Positions 45,880-54,712 of a DNA stretch of 64,000 nucleotides are shown here, piece after piece. Source of the stretch: Betaproteobacteria bacterium (GTDB lineage Bacteria > Pseudomonadota > Gammaproteobacteria > Burkholderiales > Usitatibacteraceae); the NCBI GenBank assembly GCA_016708825.1, contig JADJEZ010000010.1, positions 62,001 to 126,000 of the forward strand, given 5' to 3'. The stretch's first letter is position 1. Every line of letters begins with the position of its first letter. A model generated the notes under the pieces. It did no database searches. It had not been told where the DNA came from and worked only from the letters and a program-made list of their open reading frames with translations. The position numbers were made by a program, and so were the translations under genes.

Positions 45880-48027
45880 CTACTGCGCGGAGGTGCCGCC
45901 GTCCCCCGCGGGTGCGGCAACGGGCTCTTCCCGTCTCGCGGGCGGATCGAGCAGCGCCTTCCGGGACAGGCGGACGCGGCCCTTGTCGTCGGCCTCGAGG
46001 ACCTTCACCTTCACGATCTGGCCCTCCTTGAGGTAGTCCGCGACCGCGTTCACGCGCTCGTGGGCGATCTGGGAGATGTGCAGCAGGCCGTCCTTGCCCG
46101 GCAGCAGCTGGACGATCGCGCCGAAATCGAGGAGGCGGATCACCGGTCCCTCGTAGACGCGACCGACTTCGACGTCGGCGGTGATGGCCTCGATGCGGCG
46201 CTTGGCGTCCTCGCCCGCCTCCACCGACAGGCAGGCGATGGAGACCGTGCCGTCGTCCTCGATGTCGATCGTCGTGCCGGTTTCGCGGGTGAGCGCCTGG
46301 ATGACGCTGCCGCCCTTGCCGATGACTTCGCGAATCTTGTCCGGATTGATCTTGATCTTGATGACGCGGGGGGCGTAGGTGGAGAGCTCCTCGCGCGGCC
46401 CCGGCACGGCCGTCTTCATCAGGCCCAGGATGTGCAAGCGGCCCTCGCGGGCCTGGTCGAGGGCGACCTTCATGATTTCCTTGGTGATGCCGTTGATCTT
46501 GATGTCCATCTGCAGGGCCGTGATGCCCTTGTCGGTGCCGGCCACCTTGAAGTCCATGTCGCCGAGGTGGTCCTCGTCGCCGAGGATGTCGGTGAGCACC
46601 GCGAAGCGGCCGCCGTCCTTGATGAGGCCCATGGCGATGCCCGCGACGTGGCCCTTCAGCGGCACGCCCGCGTCCATGAGCGCCAGGCAGCCGCCGCAGA
46701 CGGTGGCCATCGACGAGGAGCCGTTCGACTCCGTGATCTCGGATACCACCCGCAGCGTGTAGCCGAACTCCTCGCGGGAGGGCAGCACGCCCAGGAGCGC
46801 GCGCTTGGCGAGGCGCCCGTGGCCGATCTCGCGGCGCTTCGGAACGCCCACGCGGCCGGTCTCGCCCGTGGAGTACGGCGGGAAGTTGTAGTGCAGCATG
46901 AAGCGCTCGGTGTACTCGCCCTGCAGGGCGTCGATGCGCTGCTCGTCCTGCCCCGTGCCGAGCGTGGCGGCGACGATCGCCTGGGTCTCTCCGCGGGTGA
47001 AGAGGACGGAACCGTGCACGCGCGGCAGCAGCGTCGGCCGGATCGAGATCGGGCGGACCGTGCGCGTGTCGCGGCCGTCGATGCGCGGCTCGCCGTTCAG
47101 GATCTGGCCGCGAACGATCTTCGATTCCATGTCCTTGAGGATCCCTCGCACGACGTTGCCGTCGGCGGGGGCCTGCGCGTTCTCCACGCAGGCTTCGAGC
47201 ACCCGCTTCTTCACGTCCTCGAGCTTCTCGGAACGCACCGACTTCGACTTGACCCGGTACGCTTCGGCGAGATCGTTCTCGGCGATGGCGCGGATCTTCT
47301 CCACGAGCGCCGGATCGTTCTTCGCCGGCTCCCAGTCCCAGTCGTCCTTGCCGCCCTCGTCGGCCAGCTCGTTGATGGCCTGGATGGCGCCCTGCATCTG
47401 CTCGTGCCCGAAGACCACCGCGCCCAGCATCACTTCCTCGGAAAGCTCGTTCGCCTCCGATTCGACCATGAGGACGGCCTGTGCCGTGCCGGCCACCACC
47501 AGGTTGAGCTTGGAGCTCTCGAGCTCGGTTTTCGTCGGGTTGAGGATGTACTCGCCGTCGAGGTATCCCACGCGGGCGGCGCCGATGGGGCCGTCGAAGG
47601 GGATGCCGGCGAGCGTCACGGCCGCCGAGGCGCCGATCATCGCCGGGATGTCGGAATCGACCTCCGGATTGATCGACAGCACGGTCGCGACGACCTGCAC
47701 CTCGTTGTAGAAGCCGTCCGGAAAGAGGGGGCGCAGCGGCCTGTCGATGAGACGGCAGGTGAGGATCTCCTTCTCCGAGGGACGGCCCTCGCGCTTAAAG
47801 AATCCGCCGGGAATGCGGCCGGCGGCGTAGGTCTTTTCCTGGTAGTCGACGGTGAGCGGAAAGAAATCCTGGCCCGGCTTCACGCTCGTGCGCGCCGTGA
47901 CCGCCACCAGCACCACGGTGTCGTCCATCGTCACGAGCACGGCACCGTCAGCCTGCCGCGCGATCTCGCCGGTTTCCAGGGTCACCTGGTGCCGGCCGAA
48001 CGCGAACGTCTTCTTGATTGGTTTCAC
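45880..48027 (-). CDS. pnp: Polyribonucleotide nucleotidyltransferase
   Basis: A 715-residue PNPase, the phosphorolytic 3'-5' exoribonuclease of the RNA degradosome. Two RNase PH domains (the second with FPPYSTGETGRVGVPKRREIGHG and the active-site DILGDEDHLGDMDFKV) are followed by a KH domain (IREVIGKGGSVIQAL) and an S1 domain (VYEGPVIRLLDFGAIVQ) ending near residue 690, then a short acidic tail. Length and order are standard. It follows rpsO after an intrinsic terminator, as in other proteobacteria. Confidence 0.97.
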   Translation of the reverse strand: MKPIKKTFAFGRHQVTLETGEIARQADGAVLVTMDDTVVLVAVTARTSVKPGQDFFPLTVDYQEKTYAAGRIPGGFFKREGRPSEKEILTCRLIDRPLRPLFPDGFYNEVQVVATVLSINPEVDSDIPAMIGASAAVTLAGIPFDGPIGAARVGYLDGEYILNPTKTELESSKLNLVVAGTAQAVLMVESEANELSEEVMLGAVVFGHEQMQGAIQAINELADEGGKDDWDWEPAKNDPALVEKIRAIAENDLAEAYRVKSKSVRSEKLEDVKKRVLEACVENAQAPADGNVVRGILKDMESKIVRGQILNGEPRIDGRDTRTVRPISIRPTLLPRVHGSVLFTRGETQAIVAATLGTGQDEQRIDALQGEYTERFMLHYNFPPYSTGETGRVGVPKRREIGHGRLAKRALLGVLPSREEFGYTLRVVSEITESNGSSSMATVCGGCLALMDAGVPLKGHVAGIAMGLIKDGGRFAVLTDILGDEDHLGDMDFKVAGTDKGITALQMDIKINGITKEIMKVALDQAREGRLHILGLMKTAVPGPREELSTYAPRVIKIKINPDKIREVIGKGGSVIQALTRETGTTIDIEDDGTVSIACLSVEAGEDAKRRIEAITADVEVGRVYEGPVIRLLDFGAIVQLLPGKDGLLHISQIAHERVNAVADYLKEGQIVKVKVLEADDKGRVRLSRKALLDPPARREEPVAAPAGDGGTSAQ

Positions 48028-48092
48028 GGTTCAATCCTCTCGAAAGGGGGGAAAACGGGGCGGGGCGACGACTTCTGCCCGAGCTCCCGGCG

Positions 48093-48130
48093 AAAAAAAC
48101 CCGCGCACGTCCGGTCCGGATCGTCGCGGG
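48093..48130 (-). terminator. Intrinsic terminator between rpsO and pnp
   Basis: On the minus strand a GC-rich hairpin (outer stem CCCGCG with CGCGGG, inner pairs TCC/GGA and ACG/CGT) is followed by seven T. It lies 27 bp past the rpsO stop and should reduce read-through into pnp, the position of the known attenuating terminator in E. coli. Confidence 0.8.
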
Positions 48131-48156
48131 GGGAGGTTGGTCCGGTGAGCGACCCG

Positions 48157-48426
48157 CTACTTGCGCAGGCCGAGACGCTCGATCGTCGAGCGGTACCGGT
48201 CGACGTCGCTGCGCTTGAGGTAGTCGAGCAGGCTGCGGCGCTGGCTCACCATGCGCAGGAGCCCGCGCCGGGAGTGGTGATCCTTCACGTTCGCCTTGAA
48301 GTGACCGGTGAGGCCGTTGATGTTCTCGGTGAGGAGGGCGATCTGCACTTCCGGCGAGCCGGTGTCGCCCTTCGCACGCTGGTATTCGGAAACGATGCGC
48401 GCCTTTTCAGCGGTGGTAACGGCCAT
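48157..48426 (-). CDS. rpsO: 30S ribosomal protein S15
   Basis: An 89-residue S15, complete. The start AVTTAEKARIVSEYQRAKGD, the segment GSPEVQIALLTENINGLTGH and HHSRRGLLRMVSQRRSLLDYL are typical; it binds 16S helices 22 and 23 early in 30S assembly. It has its own promoter (48484-48513), and a small hairpin sits just before its RBS. truB lies 101 bp upstream on the same strand. Confidence 0.98.
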   Translation of the reverse strand: MAVTTAEKARIVSEYQRAKGDTGSPEVQIALLTENINGLTGHFKANVKDHHSRRGLLRMVSQRRSLLDYLKRSDVDRYRSTIERLGLRK

Positions 48427-48439
48427 TCCTAGTTCTCCT

Positions 48440-48452
48440 GGGCGATTCGCCC
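48440..48452 (-). promoter_or_regulatory. Small hairpin next to the rpsO ribosome binding site
   Basis: GGGCG-AAT-CGCCC on the minus strand, ending directly before AGGAG and about 12 bp from the ATG. S15 represses its own translation through leader structures in many bacteria; whether this hairpin does that is inference. Confidence 0.35.
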
Positions 48453-48483
48453 GTCAAATTGTCTCGGTCTCGAAGAAAGGGTC

Positions 48484-48513
48484 ATTTTAGCAAGTTTCGC
48501 GCCCCAAACTCAA
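48484..48513 (-). promoter_or_regulatory. Candidate promoter of rpsO
   Basis: Minus-strand -35 TTGAGT (48508-48513), 18-bp spacer, -10 TAAAAT (48484-48489). It falls in the 101-bp gap between truB and rpsO and would give a leader of about 50 bases that includes the small hairpin. Confidence 0.6.
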
Positions 48514-48527
48514 GACGAATCAGGGGC

Positions 48528-49427
48528 CTACCCGGGCGCGGACGCGTCGGTGGCCATCAGCCGCGATGCCTCGAGACGCCCCTCGACGACCACACCCACG
48601 CCGATGAACTTCCCGCCCGGGCCGAAAAGCGCCCGATCTCCCGTGGCCCAGGCCGGGTCGGCTGGCATCACCTGGCCGTTTCGGATCGCCCATGCCTCCC
48701 GCTCCTCCAGGTCGGTTCGGGGAAGGGACCTCACCAGAACCTCGACCGGAAGCAGCCGACGGCGTGCGGCGCCAGGGCCCATCGCCTCGAGCTCCGGAAT
48801 GCCGGCTGCATCGCCCACGAGAAAACCGCCGGTCTCCGTCCTGCGCAGATCCGTCAGGTAGGCACCGCAACCCAGTCTCTTCCCGATGTCCTCGGCCAAG
48901 ACCCGAATATAGGTGCCCTTTGAGCATTTAACCGAAATTACCAGCTTTTCTCCGAAGAACTCCACGATATCAAGGAAGTCTATGCGGACCCCCCGGGGTG
49001 CTCGCGGGACCTCGACGCCTTGCCGGGCGAGGTCGTAGAGTCGCTGACCCTGGACCCGGATGGCTGAGTGCATGGGTGGGACTTGCGTTGATAATCCAAC
49101 GAACTCCCTCGAAATTGCAGCTATCTCCGCGAAATCTACTGTCACGGGACCGCATTCGAGGATCTCGCCTTCCGTATCTCCCGTAGTGGACGAGGCTCCC
49201 AACCGCAAGGTGGCGAGGTAAGTCTTGTCTGCATCGATGAGAAACCGCGAGAACTTGGTGGCCTCCCCGAAAACGAGCGGCAGGAGGCCGGTTGCGAAGG
49301 GATCGAGCGTTCCGGTATGACCCGCCTTGCGCGATCCGAGGGCGCGCTTCGCGAGAGCAAGGGCCCGCGTCGAAGTGATGCCCGCGGGCTTGTCGACGAG
49401 GAGGACCCCATCCGGACCGCCGGACAC
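48528..49427 (-). CDS. truB: tRNA pseudouridine-55 synthase
   Basis: TruB makes the universal pseudouridine in the T-loop. The catalytic Asp lies in GHTGTLDPFATGLLPLVFG; GVLLVDKPAGITS precedes it, and RVLAEDIGKRLGCGAYLTDL and a C-terminal PUA-like region follow. I choose GTG 49427, 10 bp after the rbfA stop, with GAGGCG at a suitable distance; an ATG at 49493 in the same frame would add 22 unconserved residues and overlap rbfA by 56 bp. Part of the nusA-infB-rbfA-truB unit. Confidence 0.92.
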   Translation of the reverse strand: MSGGPDGVLLVDKPAGITSTRALALAKRALGSRKAGHTGTLDPFATGLLPLVFGEATKFSRFLIDADKTYLATLRLGASSTTGDTEGEILECGPVTVDFAEIAAISREFVGLSTQVPPMHSAIRVQGQRLYDLARQGVEVPRAPRGVRIDFLDIVEFFGEKLVISVKCSKGTYIRVLAEDIGKRLGCGAYLTDLRRTETGGFLVGDAAGIPELEAMGPGAARRRLLPVEVLVRSLPRTDLEEREAWAIRNGQVMPADPAWATGDRALFGPGGKFIGVGVVVEGRLEASRLMATDASAPG

Positions 49428-49437
49428 CCGCAACGCC

Positions 49438-49815
49438 TCAGCCGGCGGGGCGCCGACGGCGCGAAGGGGCAGGCGGAGCGACCGCTTCGTCAATCAACCG
49501 GGAGAGCCGTACACCGCGCTCGATGGAATCGTCGTACGCGAAGTGCAGTTCGGGCACCGTGCGGGTCGAAAGCCGGTGGGCCAGGCCGCCGCGCCGGAAC
49601 CCGGCGGCGCGCTCCAGCCCATCGCCGCACGCCTGTGCCTCCTCGGCAGTGCCGAGCGTGGTGAAGAAGACCTTGGCGTGCGACTGGTCCCGGGCGAGCT
49701 CCACGCCGGTGATCGTCACGAGCTTCACGCGCGGGTCGCGAAGGCCCTCCCGGATGAGCTCGGAGAGTTCGCGCTGGATCTGGTCCGCGATGCGGGCGAG
49801 TCGCGCCGTGCTCAT
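49438..49815 (-). CDS. rbfA: Ribosome-binding factor A
   Basis: A 125-residue cold-shock 16S maturation factor with the KH-like fold: start RLARIADQIQRELSELIR, then DPRVKLVTITGVELARDQSHAKVFF and VPELHFAYDDSIERG. The C-terminus ends in a short basic tail (PSRRRRPAG). It follows infB by 25 bp. Confidence 0.95.
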   Translation of the reverse strand: MSTARLARIADQIQRELSELIREGLRDPRVKLVTITGVELARDQSHAKVFFTTLGTAEEAQACGDGLERAAGFRRGGLAHRLSTRTVPELHFAYDDSIERGVRLSRLIDEAVAPPAPSRRRRPAG

Positions 49816-49840
49816 TGCCGGACCGGAACCCCGATGGGGC

Positions 49841-52486
49841 TCAGGCGAGCGTCCTTGCCACCTCGACGACCTCGTACACCTCGAGCTGGTCGCCGACCTG
49901 GAGCTCGTTGTAGCCCTTCAGCGAAAGGCCGCACTCGAAGCCCGCCTTGACTTCCTTCACGTCGTCCTTGAAGCGCTTGAGCGAATCGAGTTCGCCGGTA
50001 TGCACGACCACACCTCCGCGCAGCAGGCGTATCGACGCCCCTCGCTTCACCAGCCCCTCCGTCACCATGCAGCCGGCGACCGTGCCCACCTTCGAGATCT
50101 TGAAGACGTTGCGCACCTCGACCACGCCGAGCACGGTCTCCTTGCGCTCCGGAGAGAGCATGCCGTTGATCGCGGCCTTCAGGTCGTCGACCGCCTCGTA
50201 GATGATGGTGTAGTAGCGGATGTCCACGCCGGAATGCTCCGCGAGCTTCCTCGCCGCGGAATCGGCACGGGCGTTGAAGCCGATCACCACCGCCTTCGAG
50301 GCGAGCGCGAGGTTCACGTCGGACTCGGTGATGCCGCCAACCCCGGTGTGGATGATGTTGACCTTCACCTCGTCGGTGGAGAGCTTCGTGAGCGAATGGG
50401 CGAGGCCCTCGTAGGAGCCCTGGACATCGGCCTTGATGATGAGCGCGAGCGACTTCGAGGGCCCGCCTTCCGCCATCTGCTCGAGAGCATTCTCGAGCTT
50501 CGTCGCCTGCTGCTTCGCGAGCTTCACGTCCCGGAACTTGCCCTGCCGGAACAGCGCGATCTCGCGCGCCTTGCGTTCGTCGTTGAGCACGAGCATGTCA
50601 TCGCCCGCCCGTGGCACTTCCTGCAGGCCCTGGATCTCGACCGGAATCGACGGCCCGGCCTCGGCAACGGCCTTTCCGTCCTCGTCGGTCATCGCCCGCA
50701 CCCGGCCGAACACCGCGCCGGCGAGCACGTTGTCGCCCTTCTTGAGCGTCCCGGATTTCACGAGCACCGTGGCCACCGGACCGCGCCCCTTGTCGAGGCG
50801 GGCCTCGATCACCATGCCCCGGGCCGGCGCATTCACCGCGGCGCGAAGCTCCAGCACCTCCGCCTGGAGCTGGATCGCCTCGAGCAGCCGGTCGATGCCC
50901 TCGCCGGTCTTGGCCGACACCTCGATGAACTGGGTGTCGCCGCCGAACTCCTCGGAGACCACTCCCTGGGCGAGCACTTCCTGCTTGATGCGCTGCGGGT
51001 TGGCCTCCGGCTTGTCGATCTTGTTCACCGCCACGATCACCGGCACCTTGGCGGCCTTGGCGTGATTGATGGCCTCGATCGTCTGGGGCATGACGCCGTC
51101 GTCCGCGGCCACCACCAGGATCACGAGGTCCGTGATCTGACTGCCGCGCGCGCGCATCGCCGTGAAGGCTTCGTGGCCGGGCGTGTCGAGAAAGGTGATG
51201 ACTCCCCGCGGCGTATTCACGTGATAGGCGCCGATGTGCTGCGTGATCCCACCGGCCTCGCCGACAGCGACACGGGCCTTGCGGATCGTGTCGAGAAGGG
51301 AGGTCTTGCCGTGGTCCACGTGACCCATCACCGTGACTACCGGCGGGCGGGTCTCGCTCACGTGAGCCGCCTCGCCCTCCGCGGTTTCGGCGAGGAAGGA
51401 CTCCGGGTCGTCGAGTTTCGCGAGCTTCGCGATGTGCCCCATCTCCTGGACCACGATCATCGCCGTTTCCTGGTCGAGGACCTGGTTGATGGTGACCATC
51501 GATCCCATCTTCATCATCGTCTTGATGACCTCGGCGGCCTTCACGCTCATCTTGTGCGCGAGGTCGCCCAGCGTGATCGTTTCGGGAACGAGCACCTCGA
51601 TCACCTTCGGTTCGACGGGCGCGCTGTGCGCGGATTGCGAATCGTCGTCGCGATGGCGCGAGCCGCGCGCACCGGCGCGCCAGCCTCCACGGCCACCGCC
51701 GGCATCTCCGCGTGTCTTCATCCCGCGCCGCTTGGCCATCTCGTCGGCCCACGACGTGGTCGGCCGTGCGGGTTTCTTGACCGGCTTCTTCTCGGGGGTC
51801 TTGAGGGCCGGGCGGTGCAGCGTTCCCTCGCTCGCCGGTGCCTTGGCCTGCGCGGGCGCGGCGGCCTGGGCGGGGGCCTCGGCCTTCACCTCGACGAGAA
51901 CGGGCGCCTCGGCCTCGGTGGCGGGTTCCTCGCCCTTCTTGCGGATGACGCGCTTCTTCTTCGGGGCCTCGCCGTCGGCAGGAGCGGCGGGTGCAGGTGC
52001 GGCGGCGGCGGCTTCCGCTTCTTCCTTCTTGGTGCGTGCCTTCGTGGTCTTCGACTTCGCGTCGGCCGCCTGGCGGGCGGCAAGCTCGGACTGGCGGCGG
52101 GCCTCTTCCTCACGCTTCTTCGCCTCGTCGGAGTCGATGATCGGGGCAGCAGGCGCCGCGGGTTTCTCGACCTCGACGACTTCGGGCTTGTCGACCTTCA
52201 CGAAGGTCCGCTTCTTGCGAACCTCGACCTGGATCGTGCGCGCCTTGCCGGTGGAGTCGGAGCGCCTGATCTCCGTCGTCTGCTTGCGCGTGAGGGTTAT
52301 CTTCTTCTTCTCTTCCTTGTGCCCGTGCACCTCGCGCAGGTAGTCGAGCAGGCGCGTCTTGTCCTGCTCGGTCACGGGATCTTCCGCGGCCTTCTTGTTC
52401 ACCCCGGCGGCCTTGAGCTGCTCGAGCAGCCGCGGCACCGGGAGCTTGAGTTCCTCGGCGAACTGGGCGACGTTGGACTTGGCCAT
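49841..52486 (-). CDS. infB: Translation initiation factor IF-2
   Basis: An 881-residue IF2. The N-terminal domain (SNVAQFAEELKLPVPRLLEQ) and a long Lys/Ala/Glu-rich linker (about residues 60-300) precede the GTPase domain with G1 GHVDHGKTSL, G3 DTPGHEAF and G4 NKID, then the EF-Tu-like domain II and the C-terminal fMet-tRNA-binding domains, ending EVYEVVEVARTLA. ATG 52486 is chosen, with GGAG 9 bp upstream; another in-frame ATG two codons earlier is closer to that RBS. It lies 22 bp after nusA. Confidence 0.97.
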   Translation of the reverse strand: MAKSNVAQFAEELKLPVPRLLEQLKAAGVNKKAAEDPVTEQDKTRLLDYLREVHGHKEEKKKITLTRKQTTEIRRSDSTGKARTIQVEVRKKRTFVKVDKPEVVEVEKPAAPAAPIIDSDEAKKREEEARRQSELAARQAADAKSKTTKARTKKEEAEAAAAAPAPAAPADGEAPKKKRVIRKKGEEPATEAEAPVLVEVKAEAPAQAAAPAQAKAPASEGTLHRPALKTPEKKPVKKPARPTTSWADEMAKRRGMKTRGDAGGGRGGWRAGARGSRHRDDDSQSAHSAPVEPKVIEVLVPETITLGDLAHKMSVKAAEVIKTMMKMGSMVTINQVLDQETAMIVVQEMGHIAKLAKLDDPESFLAETAEGEAAHVSETRPPVVTVMGHVDHGKTSLLDTIRKARVAVGEAGGITQHIGAYHVNTPRGVITFLDTPGHEAFTAMRARGSQITDLVILVVAADDGVMPQTIEAINHAKAAKVPVIVAVNKIDKPEANPQRIKQEVLAQGVVSEEFGGDTQFIEVSAKTGEGIDRLLEAIQLQAEVLELRAAVNAPARGMVIEARLDKGRGPVATVLVKSGTLKKGDNVLAGAVFGRVRAMTDEDGKAVAEAGPSIPVEIQGLQEVPRAGDDMLVLNDERKAREIALFRQGKFRDVKLAKQQATKLENALEQMAEGGPSKSLALIIKADVQGSYEGLAHSLTKLSTDEVKVNIIHTGVGGITESDVNLALASKAVVIGFNARADSAARKLAEHSGVDIRYYTIIYEAVDDLKAAINGMLSPERKETVLGVVEVRNVFKISKVGTVAGCMVTEGLVKRGASIRLLRGGVVVHTGELDSLKRFKDDVKEVKAGFECGLSLKGYNELQVGDQLEVYEVVEVARTLA

Positions 52487-52508
52487 GGGCATTCTCTCCG
52501 GGCGGCGA

Positions 52509-53729
52509 TCAGGCCTGCGCCGGCTCCTTGAACCACGGCGCGCGCGCCGTCATGATGAGTTGGCTGGCCCGGTCGGCCTCCATCCCCGTGAGCTCGGTAA
52601 GCTCCTCGGTATCGAGGTCGGCGAGCGAGTCCATCGTGGTGATGCCCTTCGAGGCGAGCGTGCGGGCGGTCTGCGCGTCCATGCCCTCCATGCTCTCGAG
52701 GCTCCCGGCAGCGTCTTCCACCGTTTCTTCCCGCTGGAGTTCCTCGGTGAGCAAGGTATTCCTCGCGCGCCGGCGAAGCTCGTTGACGGTCTCCTCGTCG
52801 AAGGATACGTCCATCGAGTGGCGCTCCTCGTCCACGACGATGGAGCTCACTTCGGCCGGCGCCAGCGCGTTGATTACGAACTGCGCCGGGTCCGCCGACC
52901 AGAGGATGATGTCGACGCGCTCCCCCGCGAGTTCCTGGGTGACTGCCTGGACCCTCGAGCCGCGCATGCCCACGCAGGTGCCCACCGGGTCGATGCGGGG
53001 GTCGTTCGACTTGACGGCGATCTTGGCGCGCAGGCTCGGGTCGCGGGCCGCCGCCTTGATCTCGAGGAGGTTTTCCTCGATTTCCGGCACCTCGAGCTCG
53101 AAGAGCTTCACGAGGAAATCGGGCACGATGCGCGAGAGGATCAACTGCGGCCCCCTCGCCTGGCGGTCGATCTTGTCGATGTAGGCCCGCACGCGGTCGC
53201 CCACACGCAGGTTCTCCTTGGGAATCAGGTGGTCGCGCGGGAGCAGGGCCTCCACGCGGCCGGATTCGACGATGAGATTGCCGCGTTCGGCGCGCTTCAC
53301 CGTCCCCGTGACGAGCGACTCACCGCGCTCGAGGAAATCGTTGAGGATCTGCTCGCGCTCGGCGTCGCGGATCTTCTGCAGGATCACCTGCTTGGCGGCC
53401 TGGGCGCCGATCCGGCCGAATGTCTCCGGCTCCAGCGGCTCCTCGAAGACATCGCCCAGCTTGGCTTCGGCGTTCTCCGCGAGCGCATCGGTGATCGCGA
53501 CCTGGTGGGCGGGCTCCTCATGGTCCTCGTCCGGCACCACCGTCCAGCGGCGGAACGCCCGGTACTCGCCCGATTCGCGGTCGATCTCGACCCGGACATC
53601 GACCTCGTCCTTGAACCGCTTCTTCGTGGCCGAGGCGAGCGCCATCTCGAGGGCGAGAAAGACCACGTCCCTCGGGACGTTCTTCTCGCGCGACAGCGCA
53701 TCGACCAGCAACAGGATTTCCTTCGTCAT
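52509..53729 (-). CDS. nusA: Transcription factor NusA lacking the KH2 domain
   Basis: NusA sets RNA polymerase pausing, termination and antitermination. This copy is 406 residues against about 490 usually. The N-terminal domain (EILLLVDALSREKN), S1 domain, KH1 (DPVGTCVGMRGSRVQAVTQE) and the second acidic repeat are present, but after VDEERHSMDV the sequence jumps to SFDEETVNELRRRARN. The whole KH2 domain and the first part of acidic repeat 1, about 85-90 residues, are missing in frame near 52804-52812. Both sides carry a GACGAGGAG-like stretch, so a deletion or an assembly collapse between short repeats is possible. ATG 53729 fits the family start with GGAGG 8 bp upstream. Confidence 0.9.
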   Translation of the reverse strand: MTKEILLLVDALSREKNVPRDVVFLALEMALASATKKRFKDEVDVRVEIDRESGEYRAFRRWTVVPDEDHEEPAHQVAITDALAENAEAKLGDVFEEPLEPETFGRIGAQAAKQVILQKIRDAEREQILNDFLERGESLVTGTVKRAERGNLIVESGRVEALLPRDHLIPKENLRVGDRVRAYIDKIDRQARGPQLILSRIVPDFLVKLFELEVPEIEENLLEIKAAARDPSLRAKIAVKSNDPRIDPVGTCVGMRGSRVQAVTQELAGERVDIILWSADPAQFVINALAPAEVSSIVVDEERHSMDVSFDEETVNELRRRARNTLLTEELQREETVEDAAGSLESMEGMDAQTARTLASKGITTMDSLADLDTEELTELTGMEADRASQLIMTARAPWFKEPAQA

Positions 53730-53746
53730 CTCCACCACCTCCAGCT

Positions 53747-54184
53747 TCAGACGTCCGGCACCAGCCGGGCCCGGTCGATGTCCGTCATCGCGACCGACCA
53801 GCGCTTACCTTCCACTTCGATGAGGACCGAACCACCCTCGATTCCCACGATCCGCCCTTCCAGGCGCCTCCTGCCTTCGCGCGGCAGCTTCAGGCGAACC
53901 GTGGCATCCCTGCCCGCGAACCGCTCGAAGTCCCCGAGGCGCTTGAGGGGGCGGTCCAGCCCCGGAGACGACACCTCCAGGCGCTCGTATTCGAACCCCT
54001 CGACCTCGAAGACGCGAGTCAGGTGATGGCTCACCATCGCGCAATCGTCCACCGAGATCCCGCCGGGCTTGTCGATGAAGACGCGCACCAGCCTGCTCCT
54101 CGAAACCTCGAGATCGACGAGCTCGTAGCCCAGGGATCCGAGGGTCGCCTCCAACCAGTCTTCACTGCCGAGAATCGGTTTCAC
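53747..54184 (-). CDS. rimP: Ribosome maturation factor RimP
   Basis: A 145-residue RimP, first gene of the rimP-nusA-infB operon, needed for 30S assembly. LGYELVDLEVSRSRLVRVFID and GISVDDCAMVSHHLTRV, then EVSSPGLDRPLK, are diagnostic. GTG 54184 gives the family start; an in-frame ATG ten codons upstream would lie inside the stem of the leader hairpin and is unlikely. nusA follows 17 bp after its stop. Confidence 0.92.
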   Translation of the reverse strand: MKPILGSEDWLEATLGSLGYELVDLEVSRSRLVRVFIDKPGGISVDDCAMVSHHLTRVFEVEGFEYERLEVSSPGLDRPLKRLGDFERFAGRDATVRLKLPREGRRRLEGRIVGIEGGSVLIEVEGKRWSVAMTDIDRARLVPDV

Positions 54185-54188
54185 AAAC

Positions 54189-54211
54189 AAAAAATGGGCG
54201 CTGCCGCCCAT
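54189..54211 (-). terminator. Attenuator-like hairpin with T-tract in front of rimP
   Basis: On the minus strand ATGGGCG-GCAG-CGCCCAT (7 bp, four-base loop) is followed by TTTTTTG and then the rimP GTG after only a few bases. It has the form of an intrinsic terminator inside the operon leader, so rimP-nusA-infB expression may be attenuated here; NusA itself favours pausing at such sites. Confidence 0.68.
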
Positions 54212-54231
54212 CTGTTTATCGAAACCGCGAA

Positions 54232-54240
54232 AGTATAGCA
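54232..54240 (-). promoter_or_regulatory. Extended -10 promoter of the rimP-nusA-infB operon
   Basis: The minus strand reads TGCTATACT: an extended -10 (TGN) directly joined to TATACT. No good -35 is seen, which is usual for extended -10 promoters. Transcription would start near 54225, just before the attenuator hairpin. Confidence 0.6.
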
Positions 54241-54712
54241 GAAGTCGTGCTCGCCGGGTATCCCGAAACCGGCCCGATGCCATGGCGGGGCCCAGGGAAC
54301 CCGCGGCTTGCTTCGGCCAGGATCCAGTCCGAAATCCCCTTTGAAGTCCTGCGGTTGGCGCCTTCGCGCCCGACCCCGCCCGAGGACGCGCCGGGCCCGC
54401 TGGAGGTGCCGAATCCGGACCATGAGACACGATCCGTCCGAGCGGAGTGCGCAGGGAAGCCATCCGAAAGCAGAAACTCGAGGCCGCCGTCGCGAAGGCC
54501 GGCCCCCTTTCCGCTCCGCCAGAGTGCTTTGCATTCAGAGCGCCCGGGCGCTTCGCAACGTTTCTTCACAACGGCTCGAATTGTTCGTTAGAATTCACCC
54601 GCAGCCGGGCAAGGGAGGCGGCGCGGGACCCGACGGAATGGTTAGGTGAGGCGGGTCCGATTGCGAGCCGGTGTCCGGCACCCAGTTCGAATACCATGAA
54701 AGGGCAATCGCC
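54241..54712. other. Non-coding region between rimP and the first TonB receptor
   Basis: About 470 bp with no convincing gene; short frames here are GC-driven and lack RBS. On the plus strand TTCACA (54565-54570), an 18-bp spacer and TAGAAT (54589-54594) make a possible promoter for the receptor gene, giving a leader of about 110 bases. AAAGGG lies 9 bp before ATG 54713. I see no repeat or attachment-site structure that would mark the edge of an island. Confidence 0.5.

Noticed and set aside
54195..54225. ATG start for rimP upstream of GTG 54184
   Set aside because: It would begin inside the leader hairpin, add unconserved residues and lack an RBS.
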